Shown here: positions 1 to 8,155 of the stretch, piece by piece
Layout of the letters: the number at the start of each line of letters is the position of its first letter
Position numbering within the stretch: the stretch's first letter is position 1
Assembly: GCA_963726065.1 (NCBI GenBank)
Contig: CAVSAU010000008.1
Location: forward strand, 46,833 to 110,832
Length of the DNA stretch: 64,000 bases
Source: Neomesorhizobium sp963726065
Lineage (GTDB): Bacteria; Pseudomonadota; Alphaproteobacteria; Rhizobiales; Rhizobiaceae
Direction: 5' to 3'
Notes under the pieces: generated by a model
What the model was told of the DNA's origin: nothing
The model's input: the letters and a program-made list of their open reading frames with translations, nothing else
Database searches by the model: none
Made by a program: the position numbers and the translations under genes

Positions 1-340
1 TGGCGATGTACCAGCCGAAGAACGGAATCCACATCAGCTCACGTTTCAGGATGTAGAGCGCATCGGGAATGTCGGGAAGGAACGCAATGGTATCCCAGAA
101 CGACTGGTGTTTCGGCGCCAGGATATAGGAACCCCTCGGCAGGTTCTCCTGTCCGGTGATCTCGCTCCTGGTGCCGGCGATCTTCTCCTGCAGCCACAGG
201 CTGCTTGCCGCCCAGAACTTCGGCACGAACCAGGCCCTGAGGCGCGGCGCCAGAAAGTAATACGGCGTCCACAATATCATCTGGACGATCAGATTGACGT
301 AGAAGGCGACGTTGAACGCCAGCGAACGGAGAACGAGCAT
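1..340 (-). CDS. plsC: 1-acyl-sn-glycerol-3-phosphate acyltransferase, partial
   Basis: The first 113 residues of a PlsC-family acyltransferase are present; the gene runs off the left edge. The family transfers an acyl chain to lysophosphatidic acid at the inner membrane in phospholipid synthesis. A hydrophobic N-terminal segment (about residues 8-30) is followed by the family HX4D catalytic motif, read as H78-QSFW-D83 in KHQSFWD. The ATG at 340 gives a normal N-terminus, although no strong ribosome binding site precedes it. It lies downstream of ydcF on the same strand, with about 90 bases between. The C-terminal half, including the glycerol-phosphate binding motif, is not in the window. Confidence 0.88.
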   Translation of the reverse strand, partial: MLVLRSLAFNVAFYVNLIVQMILWTPYYFLAPRLRAWFVPKFWAASSLWLQEKIAGTRSEITGQENLPRGSYILAPKHQSFWDTIAFLPDIPDALYILKRELMWIPFFGWYIA

Positions 341-429
341 GAGATGCCTGACGAGAGATGTGCCGGATGTGGTTACACCAAGCCGCGCGAAAGGAAAACC
401 GGCGAGAAACCGGCGTCGGGCGCGAGATG

Positions 430-1153
430 TTATTCGGAAACAGGAGAAGCGTTCACCAGCGCGATATCCTGCGGCAGACCGCGCGTGGTCATCACGCCGC
501 GCGCCAGCGAGGCGAGATATTTAGTGTATTCGGTGAACAGCACGCGCAGCGCCGCCGGCTTGGTCATCCACGCCCCTTCATCGAGCCTTGTGTTGACCAC
601 CGGATAGGGCCGCAGTTCGGCCTCGCCCAGAAGGCGGCCCATTTCGAGCAGGCTGCGGGGCATGTGATAGTTGTTGGTGACGAGGATGACGCTCTGGTAG
701 GCGTGGCTCTCCACCCATTTGGCGCTTTCCTCGGCATTGCCGATGGTGTCGAGCGCCGCGTGGTCGATGTCGACGCAGCAGTTGAACAGCGTCTTGTCGC
801 CACCGGTGGCTGCCCGCAGGTCGTCGAGGTCGGCGCGCGGATTGACGCCGCTGATCAAGAGCCTCTGTCCCTTGCCGGATTTCAGGAGGTCCGAGCGCAG
901 CGTTCAGCCGGGCCTGGCCGCCGGTCAGGACGATGATCGCGTCGGCCACCCCAGGGTTCTTCGGCGTCGTCAGATGGCTGACATGATTGGCGAACCAGGC
1001 GAAACCGACGGCGAAAAGGGCGCCTGCCACGAGCACGGAAATGGTGGGATATCTGAGCGCGGACAACACGGTCGAACGCGGGCTGCTGGCTTTCGCTCCC
1101 GCTGCGCCCAAAGGCCTGCTCAGAATCAGTTCCGGCGGCTCATGCCCGTTCAT
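430..1153 (-). pseudogene. YdcF/ElyC/SanA-family (DUF218) membrane protein, frameshifted
   Basis: This is a DUF218 protein of about 240 residues, a family linked to cell-envelope integrity. One N-terminal membrane segment (about residues 34-56) is followed by the DUF218 core, which starts at ADAIIVLTGGQARL and contains the conserved TNNYHMPRS. The reading frame breaks near 891 (forward strand aggtccgagc). Removing one base there joins GGQARLNAAL to DLLKSGKGQRLLISGVNPRA. The length of 724 bases is 3n+1, which fits one inserted base. It sits between plsC and ftsX on the same strand. The family call is firm; whether the frameshift is real or a sequence error cannot be decided here. Confidence 0.87.
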
Positions 1154-1255
1154 GGATTATGGATATCCTCAAATCACCAACAATTGGCAAGCAGTTTGGT
1201 CTACTCTCCTCACATATCGTGACGAATATTATGGATTCGTGATACAATAATCCAC

Positions 1256-2244
1256 TCATCCTCCGTCCGGATGCCGCATGTCGATCTCCGCCAGATAAGA
1301 CACCACTGTCACATGCGACGTGGCGGCGGTAAGCGCTGCGATGACGATCACGATCAGGGCGCAGCCGAGATAGCCCGCCGCGCCGATGGCGAAATTGCCG
1401 AACAGCGCGGTCGCCTGGTCCGCCTCCGGCGTCGCCATGTTCATCGATGACCAGCACGAGAAGGCGATGAACACGATGATCGCGGCGACGCCCGCCGGCC
1501 GCCGCCCCCTTCATGCCGGTCAGCAGGAAATGCTGGCGGAATTCGCGTGCGATGAAACCCGCTTCGGCGCCGACGAAATGCAGGACTTCGATGATGTGGC
1601 CGTTGCCGGCCATGGCGCCGCGCGTTGCGAACACCACCGACAGCACGGTCGCCGACAGCATCAGCACCAGCACCGTCACGCCGATGGTCACCGTGGTGCG
1701 CGCCATCGCCACCAGCCGGTCGACCCAGGTGCGGTGGTCGTCCAGCGAGGCGCTCGGCAGTTCCGGCGCGATCATCGCACGCATGGCGGCGAAATCGGGC
1801 GGGCTCGTCCTGGTCTATGGTGACGATCACCAGCCGCGGCACCGGCAGTTCGTCGATGTTCAGGCCGGAGCCAAGCCAGGGCTCCAGCAGGCGCGCCGTC
1901 GCCTCGCGGTCGACGATGCGCGCGCCGGTGACGCCGGCGAAACCGGTGGCGATTCGGGCAGCGCTTTCGAGCGCCGCTTCCATGTCGAGCCCGTCGACCG
2001 GCTTGATCTGGATCGTCGCTTCGCGGGCGATCTGGTTTTCCCAGACCGACGGCGGTGTCGCGCACCAAGGTCACCGCGCCGAGCGTCAGGCAGGACAGGA
2101 AGGTCATGATGGCGATGACGAACACCAGCGCGTGGCCGACGACGTTGCGTTCGGGCACGATGGGCGCTGTCTTGCGTTGCGCGCGCTGCTGGCCGCCAGT
2201 CGCGTCCCTGGCCGAGCCGATCTCGTTCGGCGAAGCTCAGTCAT
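1256..2244 (-). pseudogene. ftsX: Cell division ABC transporter permease FtsX, multiply frameshifted
   Basis: FtsX is the membrane partner of the FtsE ATPase and controls septal murein hydrolases at the division site. Collinear pieces in different frames rebuild a protein of about 327 residues: an N-terminal tail, VPERNVVGHALVFVIAIMTF (first membrane helix), an extracytoplasmic domain (RLVIVTIDQDEPA), then GVTVLVLMLSATVLSVVF and C-terminal helices ending in SYLAEIDMRHPDGG. About five breaks are seen, near 2230, 2160, 2050, 1798 and 1495, each repaired by dropping one base. The start codon overlaps the ftsE stop, as is usual for this pair. The dense frameshifts in a conserved gene suggest sequence error rather than decay. 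Confidence 0.85.
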
Positions 2245-2898
2245 AGATGTCGAGCCTGCCGCCGGAAAGGATCATGCGCCGCGCATCGACCTGCTCCATC
2301 AGGCCGAGATCGTGGGTGGCGATGACGACGGCCGTGCCCAGCCGGTTGAGCTCGATGAACAGCCGCAGCAGGCGCCGTCGCCAGCGGCGGATCGACATTG
2401 CCGGTCGGCTCGTCGGCCAGCAGGATCTCCGGCTGCTCGATCAGCGCCCGGGCAATCGCCGCGCGCTGCTTCTCGCCGCCCGAAAGCACCGGCGGCAGCA
2501 CATGCATGCGTTCGCCGAGCCCGACCCATTTCAGAAGCTCGATGACGTCGGTGCGGTAGCTCGCCTCCTCGCGCCCGCGCACCCTCAGCGGCAGCGCGAC
2601 ATTCTCGTAGGTGGTCATGTGGTCGAGCAGGCGGAAATCCTGGAACACCACGCCGATCCGCCGCCGCATCAGCGGCAGTTCCTGGCGCGAGATGCGCGAA
2701 CGGTCCTTGCCGAAAACGGTGATCAGCCCGCGGGTCGGCTTCAGCGACAGGAACAGCAGCCTGAGCAGCGTCGTCTTGCCGGCGCCCGACGGGCCGCTCA
2801 GGAACTGGAACGAGCCGGTCGGGAATATGGAAGGAGATGTCGCGGAGGATCTCCGGACCCATTCCATATCTCAGGCCGACATTCTCGAAGCGGATCAC
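2237..2898 (-). pseudogene. ftsE: Cell division ATP-binding protein FtsE, two frameshifts
   Basis: FtsE is the ABC ATPase of the FtsEX complex. The repaired protein is 219 residues, normal for the family. It shows the Walker A motif GPSGAGKTTLL, a Q-loop (VVFQDFRLL), the signature LSGGEKQRAAIARAL and Walker B ILLADEPTGNVDP. Two single-base insertions break the frame: near 2822 (between ISFHIP and TGSFQFL) and near 2388 (after VDPPLA). The length of 662 bases is 3n+2, as expected for two extra bases. The start is a GTG at 2898 giving VIRFENVGLRYG. The stop overlaps the ftsX start by 8 bases, so the two are translationally coupled. Confidence 0.9.
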
Positions 2899-3094
2899 CT
2901 GTGACCTTGTTGGGACGTTGCGGGGCTGCGATTGGCGACCGTTTCCGCGGGAAACGACCATCGGTCGGCAGTGGTTAATCGCCGGTTAATTTTTCTTGCT
3001 CCGGCCATGCCGGAAGAGCGCTTTCGGTTGCGAAGCGTTAACCATTTCCGTTTACCCCCGAAAGCGGGAATGTCGAAAGGAGTGCGGCAGCCAC

Positions 3095-3747
3095 ATGCCA
3101 GACGAGCGCAACGCACGCCCGGTTTCCGGCGAAATCATGGCCACGGCGCCTGCCGGGGACGGCTCTGCCATGCCGCGCCACCGCATTCCGACTTCGTCGA
3201 CGCCGAGTTCGAAACGCTCGGGCGAAGCGCCGACGCAGCCGGCCGGTCGCCACGTCCGCAATCGGCGTCACGTGCGGCAGCTTCCACGGCGGGCGGCATG
3301 CACATGCTGCGCAAGCCAGCGACCGGTGCGGACGCCATTCGGCCCGGTTCGCGGCGGGCCGGTGTTCTGGATCGGCCGGTCTCGGCCTCGTCGCCGGCGC
3401 GTTCTGGGTTTCGGGCGGCCATGCGTTGATGCCAGCGGCGTTCATTCAACTCGATGCAGGCATTCGGCGCAGCCGCTGCGCATCGCCACGGTCGTCTCGC
3501 GTGTCGACAGATCATGGCGCGCGCGAGATGCTGTTCGTCGACGGCAAGGCGGTCAATGACGGCGCGGACCCGTGCCGATGCCGCCGCTGAGCATCGACGT
3601 TACCGCCAATGACGGCACCATCATGCGCTACAATCTGGGGACATCCGGCCGATCCGCTGGCGCCGGGCGCAGCATTCGGCTTTTCGAGCCGCCTCGAAGC
3701 GCCTAAGGAACGGGGTCAAATCGGTTTCGGTCACCTTCGGGCAATAG
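3095..3747 (+). pseudogene. DUF3426-like single-pass membrane protein, heavily frameshifted
   Basis: Pieces in all three frames read as one protein of roughly 217 residues. A polar N-terminus (MPDERNARPVSGEIMA) is followed by SDFVDAEFETLGRSADAAG, one membrane segment FWIGGLGLVAGAFWVSGG near 3365-3425, and a C-terminal extracytoplasmic part with AREMLFVDGKAVNDGADPVP, PLSIDVTANDGTIMRYNLG and a terminal KSVSVTFGQ. The tail resembles the DUF3426 ending. At least six frame changes are needed, mostly extra bases and at least one missing base near 3577. A GGAG box lies about 12 bases before the ATG. It is divergent from ftsE and immediately upstream of hpt. The assignment by shape and neighbourhood is tentative. 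Confidence 0.5.
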
Positions 3748-3761
3748 CTGGGAACACCGCC

Positions 3762-4306
3762 ATGCCTGTCGTGCGCGGCAAGGACATCGAGGTCCTGTTC
3801 AGCGCTTCGGCGATCGCCCGCCGCAATCTCGAACTCGCCAAGGAAATCGGCGCGCGCGACTACCACGACCTGCTGGTCATCTCGATCCTCAAGGGCTCGT
3901 TCATCTTCGCGGCCGACCTGATCCGCGCCATGCACGACACCGGGCTGTCGCCCGAGGTCGAGTTCATCTTCATCTCCAGCTACGGCGCCGGCACGACCAG
4001 CGGCGAGGTGCGGGTCCTGCGCGACATCGACAATGAGGTCGCCGGCCGCGACGTGCTGTTGATCGACGACATCCTGGAATCGGGCAAGACGCTGAAATTC
4101 ACGCGCGAGCTGATGCAGTCGCGCGGCGCCAAGAAGCGTGGCGATCGCCGTGCTGCTCGACAAGCACACGCGCCGGCAGACCGACGCTGAAGGCCGATTT
4201 CGTCGGCTTCGAATGCCCGGACTATTTCGTGGTCGGCTACGGCATGGACGTTGCCCACGCCTTCCGCGAACTGCCCTTCGTCGGCATCGTCAAGGGCGAC
4301 GCCTGA
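3762..4306 (+). pseudogene. hpt: Hypoxanthine phosphoribosyltransferase, two frameshifts
   Basis: Hpt converts hypoxanthine or guanine plus PRPP to IMP or GMP (purine salvage, cytosol). The repaired product is 180 residues, the usual length. It shows LLVISILKGSFIFAADLIRA near residues 37-56 and the PRPP-binding loop VLLIDDILESGKTL, and ends CPDYFVVGYGMDVAHAFREL. Two single extra bases break it, at about 4137 (aagaagcgtgg) and about 4186 (gaccgacgctg); removing both gives one open frame, and the length of 545 is 3n+2. The break falls inside the conserved C-terminal third, so as written the enzyme would be truncated. Confidence 0.92.
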
Positions 4307-4378
4307 GGCTGTCTGAGCGGTTCGAAAAAATGGCGGCGATTCAGGGATCGTCAAGACTTCGCCGCCAGTATCCCGGCC

Positions 4379-4741
4379 ATGGCAAAAATCCTGATTGTTG
4401 AGGACGACGAGTCCGTCCGTACACTTGCTGCCCGCGCGCTCGAACGCGTCGGACATGCGATCGAGGTTGCCGGCGACGGCGCAGCCGGCCTGGCCTGCAT
4501 CCGGGCTTCCGGCGGCGGTTTCGACCTCGTCGTCTCGGATATCCGCATGCCCGAGATGGACGGCATCGAGATGGCGAAGTCCGCCGCTTCCTCCTATCCG
4601 GGGCTGCGCATCCTGCTGGTCACCGGCTATGCCGACCAGCGCGAGCGCGCGGAAGATTTGCGCGACATCATCGTCGACGTGGTGCAGAAGCCGTTCACGC
4701 TGGCCGAAATCCGCGAACATGTAGGCAAGGCGCTTGGCTGA
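4379..4741 (+). CDS. cpdR: CpdR-type single-domain response regulator
   Basis: The protein is a 120-residue stand-alone receiver domain with no output domain. Acidic pocket residues D9 and D10, phospho-acceptor D54 (LVVSDIRMPEMDG), T82 and K104 (VVQKPF) are all present. The stretch TGYADQRERAEDLRDIIVDV followed by KPFTLAEIREHV closely matches rhizobial CpdR1. In alphaproteobacteria CpdR links the CckA-ChpT phosphorelay to ClpXP proteolysis and cell-cycle control. It follows hpt by about 70 bases on the same strand, and its stop overlaps the next gene's start. The CpdR assignment is by similarity of the receiver and its length. Confidence 0.85.
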   Translation: MAKILIVEDDESVRTLAARALERVGHAIEVAGDGAAGLACIRASGGGFDLVVSDIRMPEMDGIEMAKSAASSYPGLRILLVTGYADQRERAEDLRDIIVDVVQKPFTLAEIREHVGKALG

Positions 4742-5387
4742 AGCGGCTGCGGCTGTCACCCTCTACGGTTACCGTTACAGCGTCTATCTGCGTATCGTCC
4801 GCATGACGCTGGCCGAAAAGGGCGTCGGCTGGACACATGTCGAGATCGACCCGTTCGCAGAAACCATACCGGCTGACTATCTCGCCCTGCATCCGTTCGG
4901 CAGGGTGCCGACCCTCAGGCACGGCGATTTCGTGCTCTACGAAACGGCGGCGATCATCCGTTACGCCGACGAGATGTTTCCCGGACAGGACCTGCAGCCG
5001 GAAACGCCGCGCGAGCGGGCGCGCATGAACCAGATCATCGCGGTAGCCAATTCCTACGGTTACTGGCCGATGGTGCGGCAGGTGTTTTCGCCGCGCGTCT
5101 TCAACGCAGCACTCGGCTCGATCGCCGACGAAAGCGTGATCGCCGAGGGCATCGCGAAATCGCACACTGTGCTTGGCGCGCTGGAGCAGCTCGCCGCCGG
5201 TGGGCCGTTCCTCGTCGGGCGGACATTGACGCTCGCCGACATTCACCTCGCAGCCATGATGGCCTACTTCACCACCGCCGAGGATGGCCGCGTCGCCCTC
5301 GCCGCCTATCCCCGGCTGGCGGTTTGGTGGGCGGGGATCAGCAACCACAAATCGTTGATCGACACCGATCCCGGATTGCCGTCCTAA
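4734..5387 (+). CDS. Glutathione S-transferase family protein
   Basis: The 217-residue protein has an N-terminal thioredoxin-fold domain (LYGYRYSVYLRIVRMTLAEKG, then GRVPTLRHGDFVLYETAAI, where the VPTL cis-proline and the E-T glutathione-binding pair are recognisable) and an all-helical C-terminal domain with FLVGRTLTLADIHLAAMMAYF. Such enzymes conjugate glutathione to electrophiles or reduce peroxides in the cytosol. The start is a TTG at 4734 that overlaps the cpdR stop, so translation is probably coupled. An ATG at 4803 would remove the first beta strand and is unlikely. The substrate cannot be predicted. Confidence 0.88.
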   Translation: MAEAAAAVTLYGYRYSVYLRIVRMTLAEKGVGWTHVEIDPFAETIPADYLALHPFGRVPTLRHGDFVLYETAAIIRYADEMFPGQDLQPETPRERARMNQIIAVANSYGYWPMVRQVFSPRVFNAALGSIADESVIAEGIAKSHTVLGALEQLAAGGPFLVGRTLTLADIHLAAMMAYFTTAEDGRVALAAYPRLAVWWAGISNHKSLIDTDPGLPS

Positions 5388-5495
5388 AACGGTTTCCAAC
5401 CAACAATCCCTGCTTGCGGAGGCGGCGAACAGGTTTTCGCAGCGAACTCCGGCTGCGCTGTGCTACAATCGGCGCGGCCATCAAAAGATTGGGCG

Positions 5496-6236
5496 ATGTC
5501 GCTTCCAAGATCCATGATCTGCAAGGGTTGCTGGCAGCAGATGCATCTGCCGGTGCCGCTGCGCGGACCCGCCGCCATTCCATTTCGGGCGTTTGGCATA
5601 CGCCCCAGCCGGATGAACCCGAATACCTGCACGATCTGCGAGCTGATGTTCACGCGGGTGATGAAGGCGCGCCAGATCACCGTCGACGTGTCCGTGCTTT
5701 TTGCCGACCTGAGGGGCTATACGACGCTGTCGCAATCGCTCCCGGCAGACACCATCTCATCGCTGCTCGATGTTTTTTACGACGAATGCGCCGAGGCGAT
5801 CTGGGAATTTGACGGACTGCTCAACAAGACCGTGGGCGATGCGATCATGGCGATATTCAATTTCCCGATCCGCCACGACGATCATGCACAGCGCGCGGTG
5901 CGCACGGCGCGCGAAATCCAGCGCCGCTGCAGCCATCTGAGCCGCGAGTTCGATCTCCCGCACGATGCGGAGACGGACGGGAGTGAACTGGGCGTCGGCA
6001 TCGGCATCGACACCGGCGAGACAAGCTTCGGAGAGTTCGGCCGCTCGCACCGCGACCTGACCGCGATCGGCACGGTGGTCAACACCGCATCACGCGCCCA
6101 ATCGGTCGCGCCGGCCGGCCGCATTCTGGTGACCCGAGCCGTCTGCGAGCGGGCCCCCGGCGAAGCAGCCGCCGGGGAGGGACGCGACTACGAATTGAAA
6201 GGCTTCGACAAGCCCATCGAGTTGTATGCGATCTGA
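5496..6236 (+). CDS. Soluble class III adenylate/guanylate cyclase
   Basis: This is a cyclase homology domain protein of about 246 residues. The first catalytic metal-binding aspartate is in SVLFADLRGYTTLSQ and the second in VGDAIMAIFNF; the transition-state region reads GTVVNTASRAQ. The N-terminus has a Cys-rich stretch, CKGCWQQM...NPNTCTICELMF, with two CxxC pairs that look like a small metal-binding knuckle and are shared by a rhizobial subfamily. The start is uncertain: GTG 5460, ATG 5496 and ATG 5514 are all in frame. Expected product is cAMP made in the cytosol. It is one of three cyclases within 12 kb. Confidence 0.85.
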   Translation: MSLPRSMICKGCWQQMHLPVPLRGPAAIPFRAFGIRPSRMNPNTCTICELMFTRVMKARQITVDVSVLFADLRGYTTLSQSLPADTISSLLDVFYDECAEAIWEFDGLLNKTVGDAIMAIFNFPIRHDDHAQRAVRTAREIQRRCSHLSREFDLPHDAETDGSELGVGIGIDTGETSFGEFGRSHRDLTAIGTVVNTASRAQSVAPAGRILVTRAVCERAPGEAAAGEGRDYELKGFDKPIELYAI

Positions 6237-6399
6237 ACGTCGGTGAACCGGAAGCCGGCAGCGCCGAGCTTTCGATCAGCCAGACCATTCGCGACTTCAC
6301 GACGCGCAGACATCACGCGGGGCGGCCAAACCCAAGGCATGCGGCAACTGCGGCCCTGCGATTTCGTTGGTTTGGTCGACAGCCGCAAAAGCCCCTGTT

Positions 6400-6503
6400 A
6401 GAGCGGTTCTGGTTGTTCAGAACCCGGAAACCCGCTCTGACTGCTTGTTTTGCCGCATTTTTGCGGACGCCAAATGATTCCATTTGGCTGCAAAATGCTC
6501 TAG
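6400..6503. repeat. Extragenic hairpin repeats upstream of prfC
   Basis: Two adjacent foldback elements lie here. At 6400-6439 AGAGCGG pairs with CCGCTCT around an inner GTTCTG/CAGAAC stem. At 6453-6503 CCGCATTTTTGCGG is followed by GCCAAATGATTCCATTTGGC and the tail TGCAAAATGCTCTAG. The second type recurs at 10124, 36105 and 36161. They fill the gap between the cyclase and prfC, where no gene is seen. They may act as RNA hairpins or be small non-autonomous repeats; the function is unknown. Confidence 0.7.
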
Positions 6504-6533
6504 AAGCCCGCCCATCAACAGGATCATCATGAA

Positions 6534-8123
6534 ATGGCTGAAGACATAGCCAAGGCGGTGGCGCGCCGCCGCACCTTCGCGATCATCGCGCACCCGGACG
6601 CCGGCAAGACCACGCTGACCGAAAAGCTGCTGCTGTTCGGCGGCGCCATCCAGCTTGCCGGCGAGGTCAAGGCCAAGAAGGATCGCATCCAGACCCGTTC
6701 GGACTGGATGAAGATCGAGCGCGAGCGCGGCATCTCCGTCGTCACCTCGGTGATGACGTTCGAATATGGCGACAACGTCTTCAACCTTCTGGACACGCCC
6801 GGCCACGAGGACTTCGCCGACGACACCTATCGTACGCTTTCGGCGGTGGACTCGGCGGTGATGGTCATCGACGCCGCCAAGGGCATCGAGCCGCGCACGC
6901 TGAAGCTGTTCGAGGTCTGCCGGCTGCGCGACATCCCGATCATCACCTTCGTCAACAAGATGGACCGCGAAGCCCGCAACACCTTCGAGATACTGGACGA
7001 GATCGAGGAGAAGCTGGCGCTCGACACGGCGCCCATCACCTGGCCCATCGGGCAGGGAAAGACCTTCGCCGGCACCTACCACCTGGCGCACAATGCGGTG
7101 CGCCGCGGCGACGCCGAGGCGGAGCGGACACCTGTCCACGGTCCGGACTCCAACCGCGCCGCCGGCCTGCTGCCCGACAATGAACGCGAGAACTTCATCG
7201 AGGAACTGGAGCTGGCGCGCGAAGCGTGCCGGCCCTTCGACCACGACGCATTCCTGGAAGGCCATATGACGCCGGTCTATTTCGGGTCCGCCTTGCGCAA
7301 TTACGGCGTGCGCGACCTGATCGAGGCGCTGGGCGCCTTCGGGCCGCCGCCGCGTGCCCAGGAGGCCGACACGCGCAAGGTCGAGGCGACCGAGGAAAAG
7401 ATGACCTCCTTCGTCTTCAAGATACAGGCGAACATGGACCCCAACCACCGCGACCGCATCGCCTTCGTGCGCGTCTGCTCGGGCGAACTGAAGCGCGGCA
7501 TGAAGGCCAAGCTGGTGCGCACCGGCAAGCCCATGAGTTTGTCGGCGCCGCAGTTCTTCTTCGCCCGCTCGCGCATCACCGCCGACGAGGCTTATGCGGG
7601 CGACGTGGTCGGCATTCCCAACCACGGCACCTTGCGCATCGGCGACACGCTGACGGAGGGCGAGGAGATCTTGTTCCGGGGAGTACCCAACTTCGCGCCG
7701 GAGATCCTGCGGCGTGTCCGCCTTGGGGATGCCATGAAGGCCAAGAAGCTCAAGGAGGCGCTGCACCAGATGGCCGAGGAAGGCGTGGTGCAGCTGTTTT
7801 CGCCGGAGGACGGCTCGCCGGCCATCGTCGGCGTCGTGGGCGCCCTGCAGATCGACGTTCTTAAGGAACGGCTGTCGGTCGAATACACCCTTCCGGTCGA
7901 TTTCGAGATGGCGCGCTTTTCGGTATGCCGCTGGATCGAGGCTGACGATCCGGCCGACCTGCAGCGCTTCGTCGAGAGCCATCGCGGCGACATCGCCCGC
8001 GACCTCGACAACGACCCGGTGTTCCTGGCGCAGCACGAATTCTCGCTGAACTACGAGGCCGAGCGCTGGAAGGCGATCCGCTTCAAGGCGGTGAAGGACT
8101 ATCAGGTGCGCGAGGCGGCGTAG
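6534..8123 (+). CDS. prfC: Peptide chain release factor 3
   Basis: RF3 is the ribosome-dependent GTPase that ejects RF1 and RF2 after peptide release. The 529-residue product has the full family length. GTPase motifs are AHPDAGKTTLTE (P-loop, residues 19-30), the switch II motif DTPGHEDF and NKMDRE. A translation-factor beta-barrel follows (about 300-390) and then the RF3 C-terminal domain. The ATG at 6534 begins MAEDIAKAVARRRTFAIIAH, a normal N-terminus. The gene stands alone between repeats and the glyoxalase-esterase gene, about 30 bases downstream. No disruption is seen. Confidence 0.97.
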   Translation: MAEDIAKAVARRRTFAIIAHPDAGKTTLTEKLLLFGGAIQLAGEVKAKKDRIQTRSDWMKIERERGISVVTSVMTFEYGDNVFNLLDTPGHEDFADDTYRTLSAVDSAVMVIDAAKGIEPRTLKLFEVCRLRDIPIITFVNKMDREARNTFEILDEIEEKLALDTAPITWPIGQGKTFAGTYHLAHNAVRRGDAEAERTPVHGPDSNRAAGLLPDNERENFIEELELAREACRPFDHDAFLEGHMTPVYFGSALRNYGVRDLIEALGAFGPPPRAQEADTRKVEATEEKMTSFVFKIQANMDPNHRDRIAFVRVCSGELKRGMKAKLVRTGKPMSLSAPQFFFARSRITADEAYAGDVVGIPNHGTLRIGDTLTEGEEILFRGVPNFAPEILRRVRLGDAMKAKKLKEALHQMAEEGVVQLFSPEDGSPAIVGVVGALQIDVLKERLSVEYTLPVDFEMARFSVCRWIEADDPADLQRFVESHRGDIARDLDNDPVFLAQHEFSLNYEAERWKAIRFKAVKDYQVREAA

Positions 8124-8155
8124 ATCCTTTGCGGGAGAAAGGTGCTCCTGACGAC

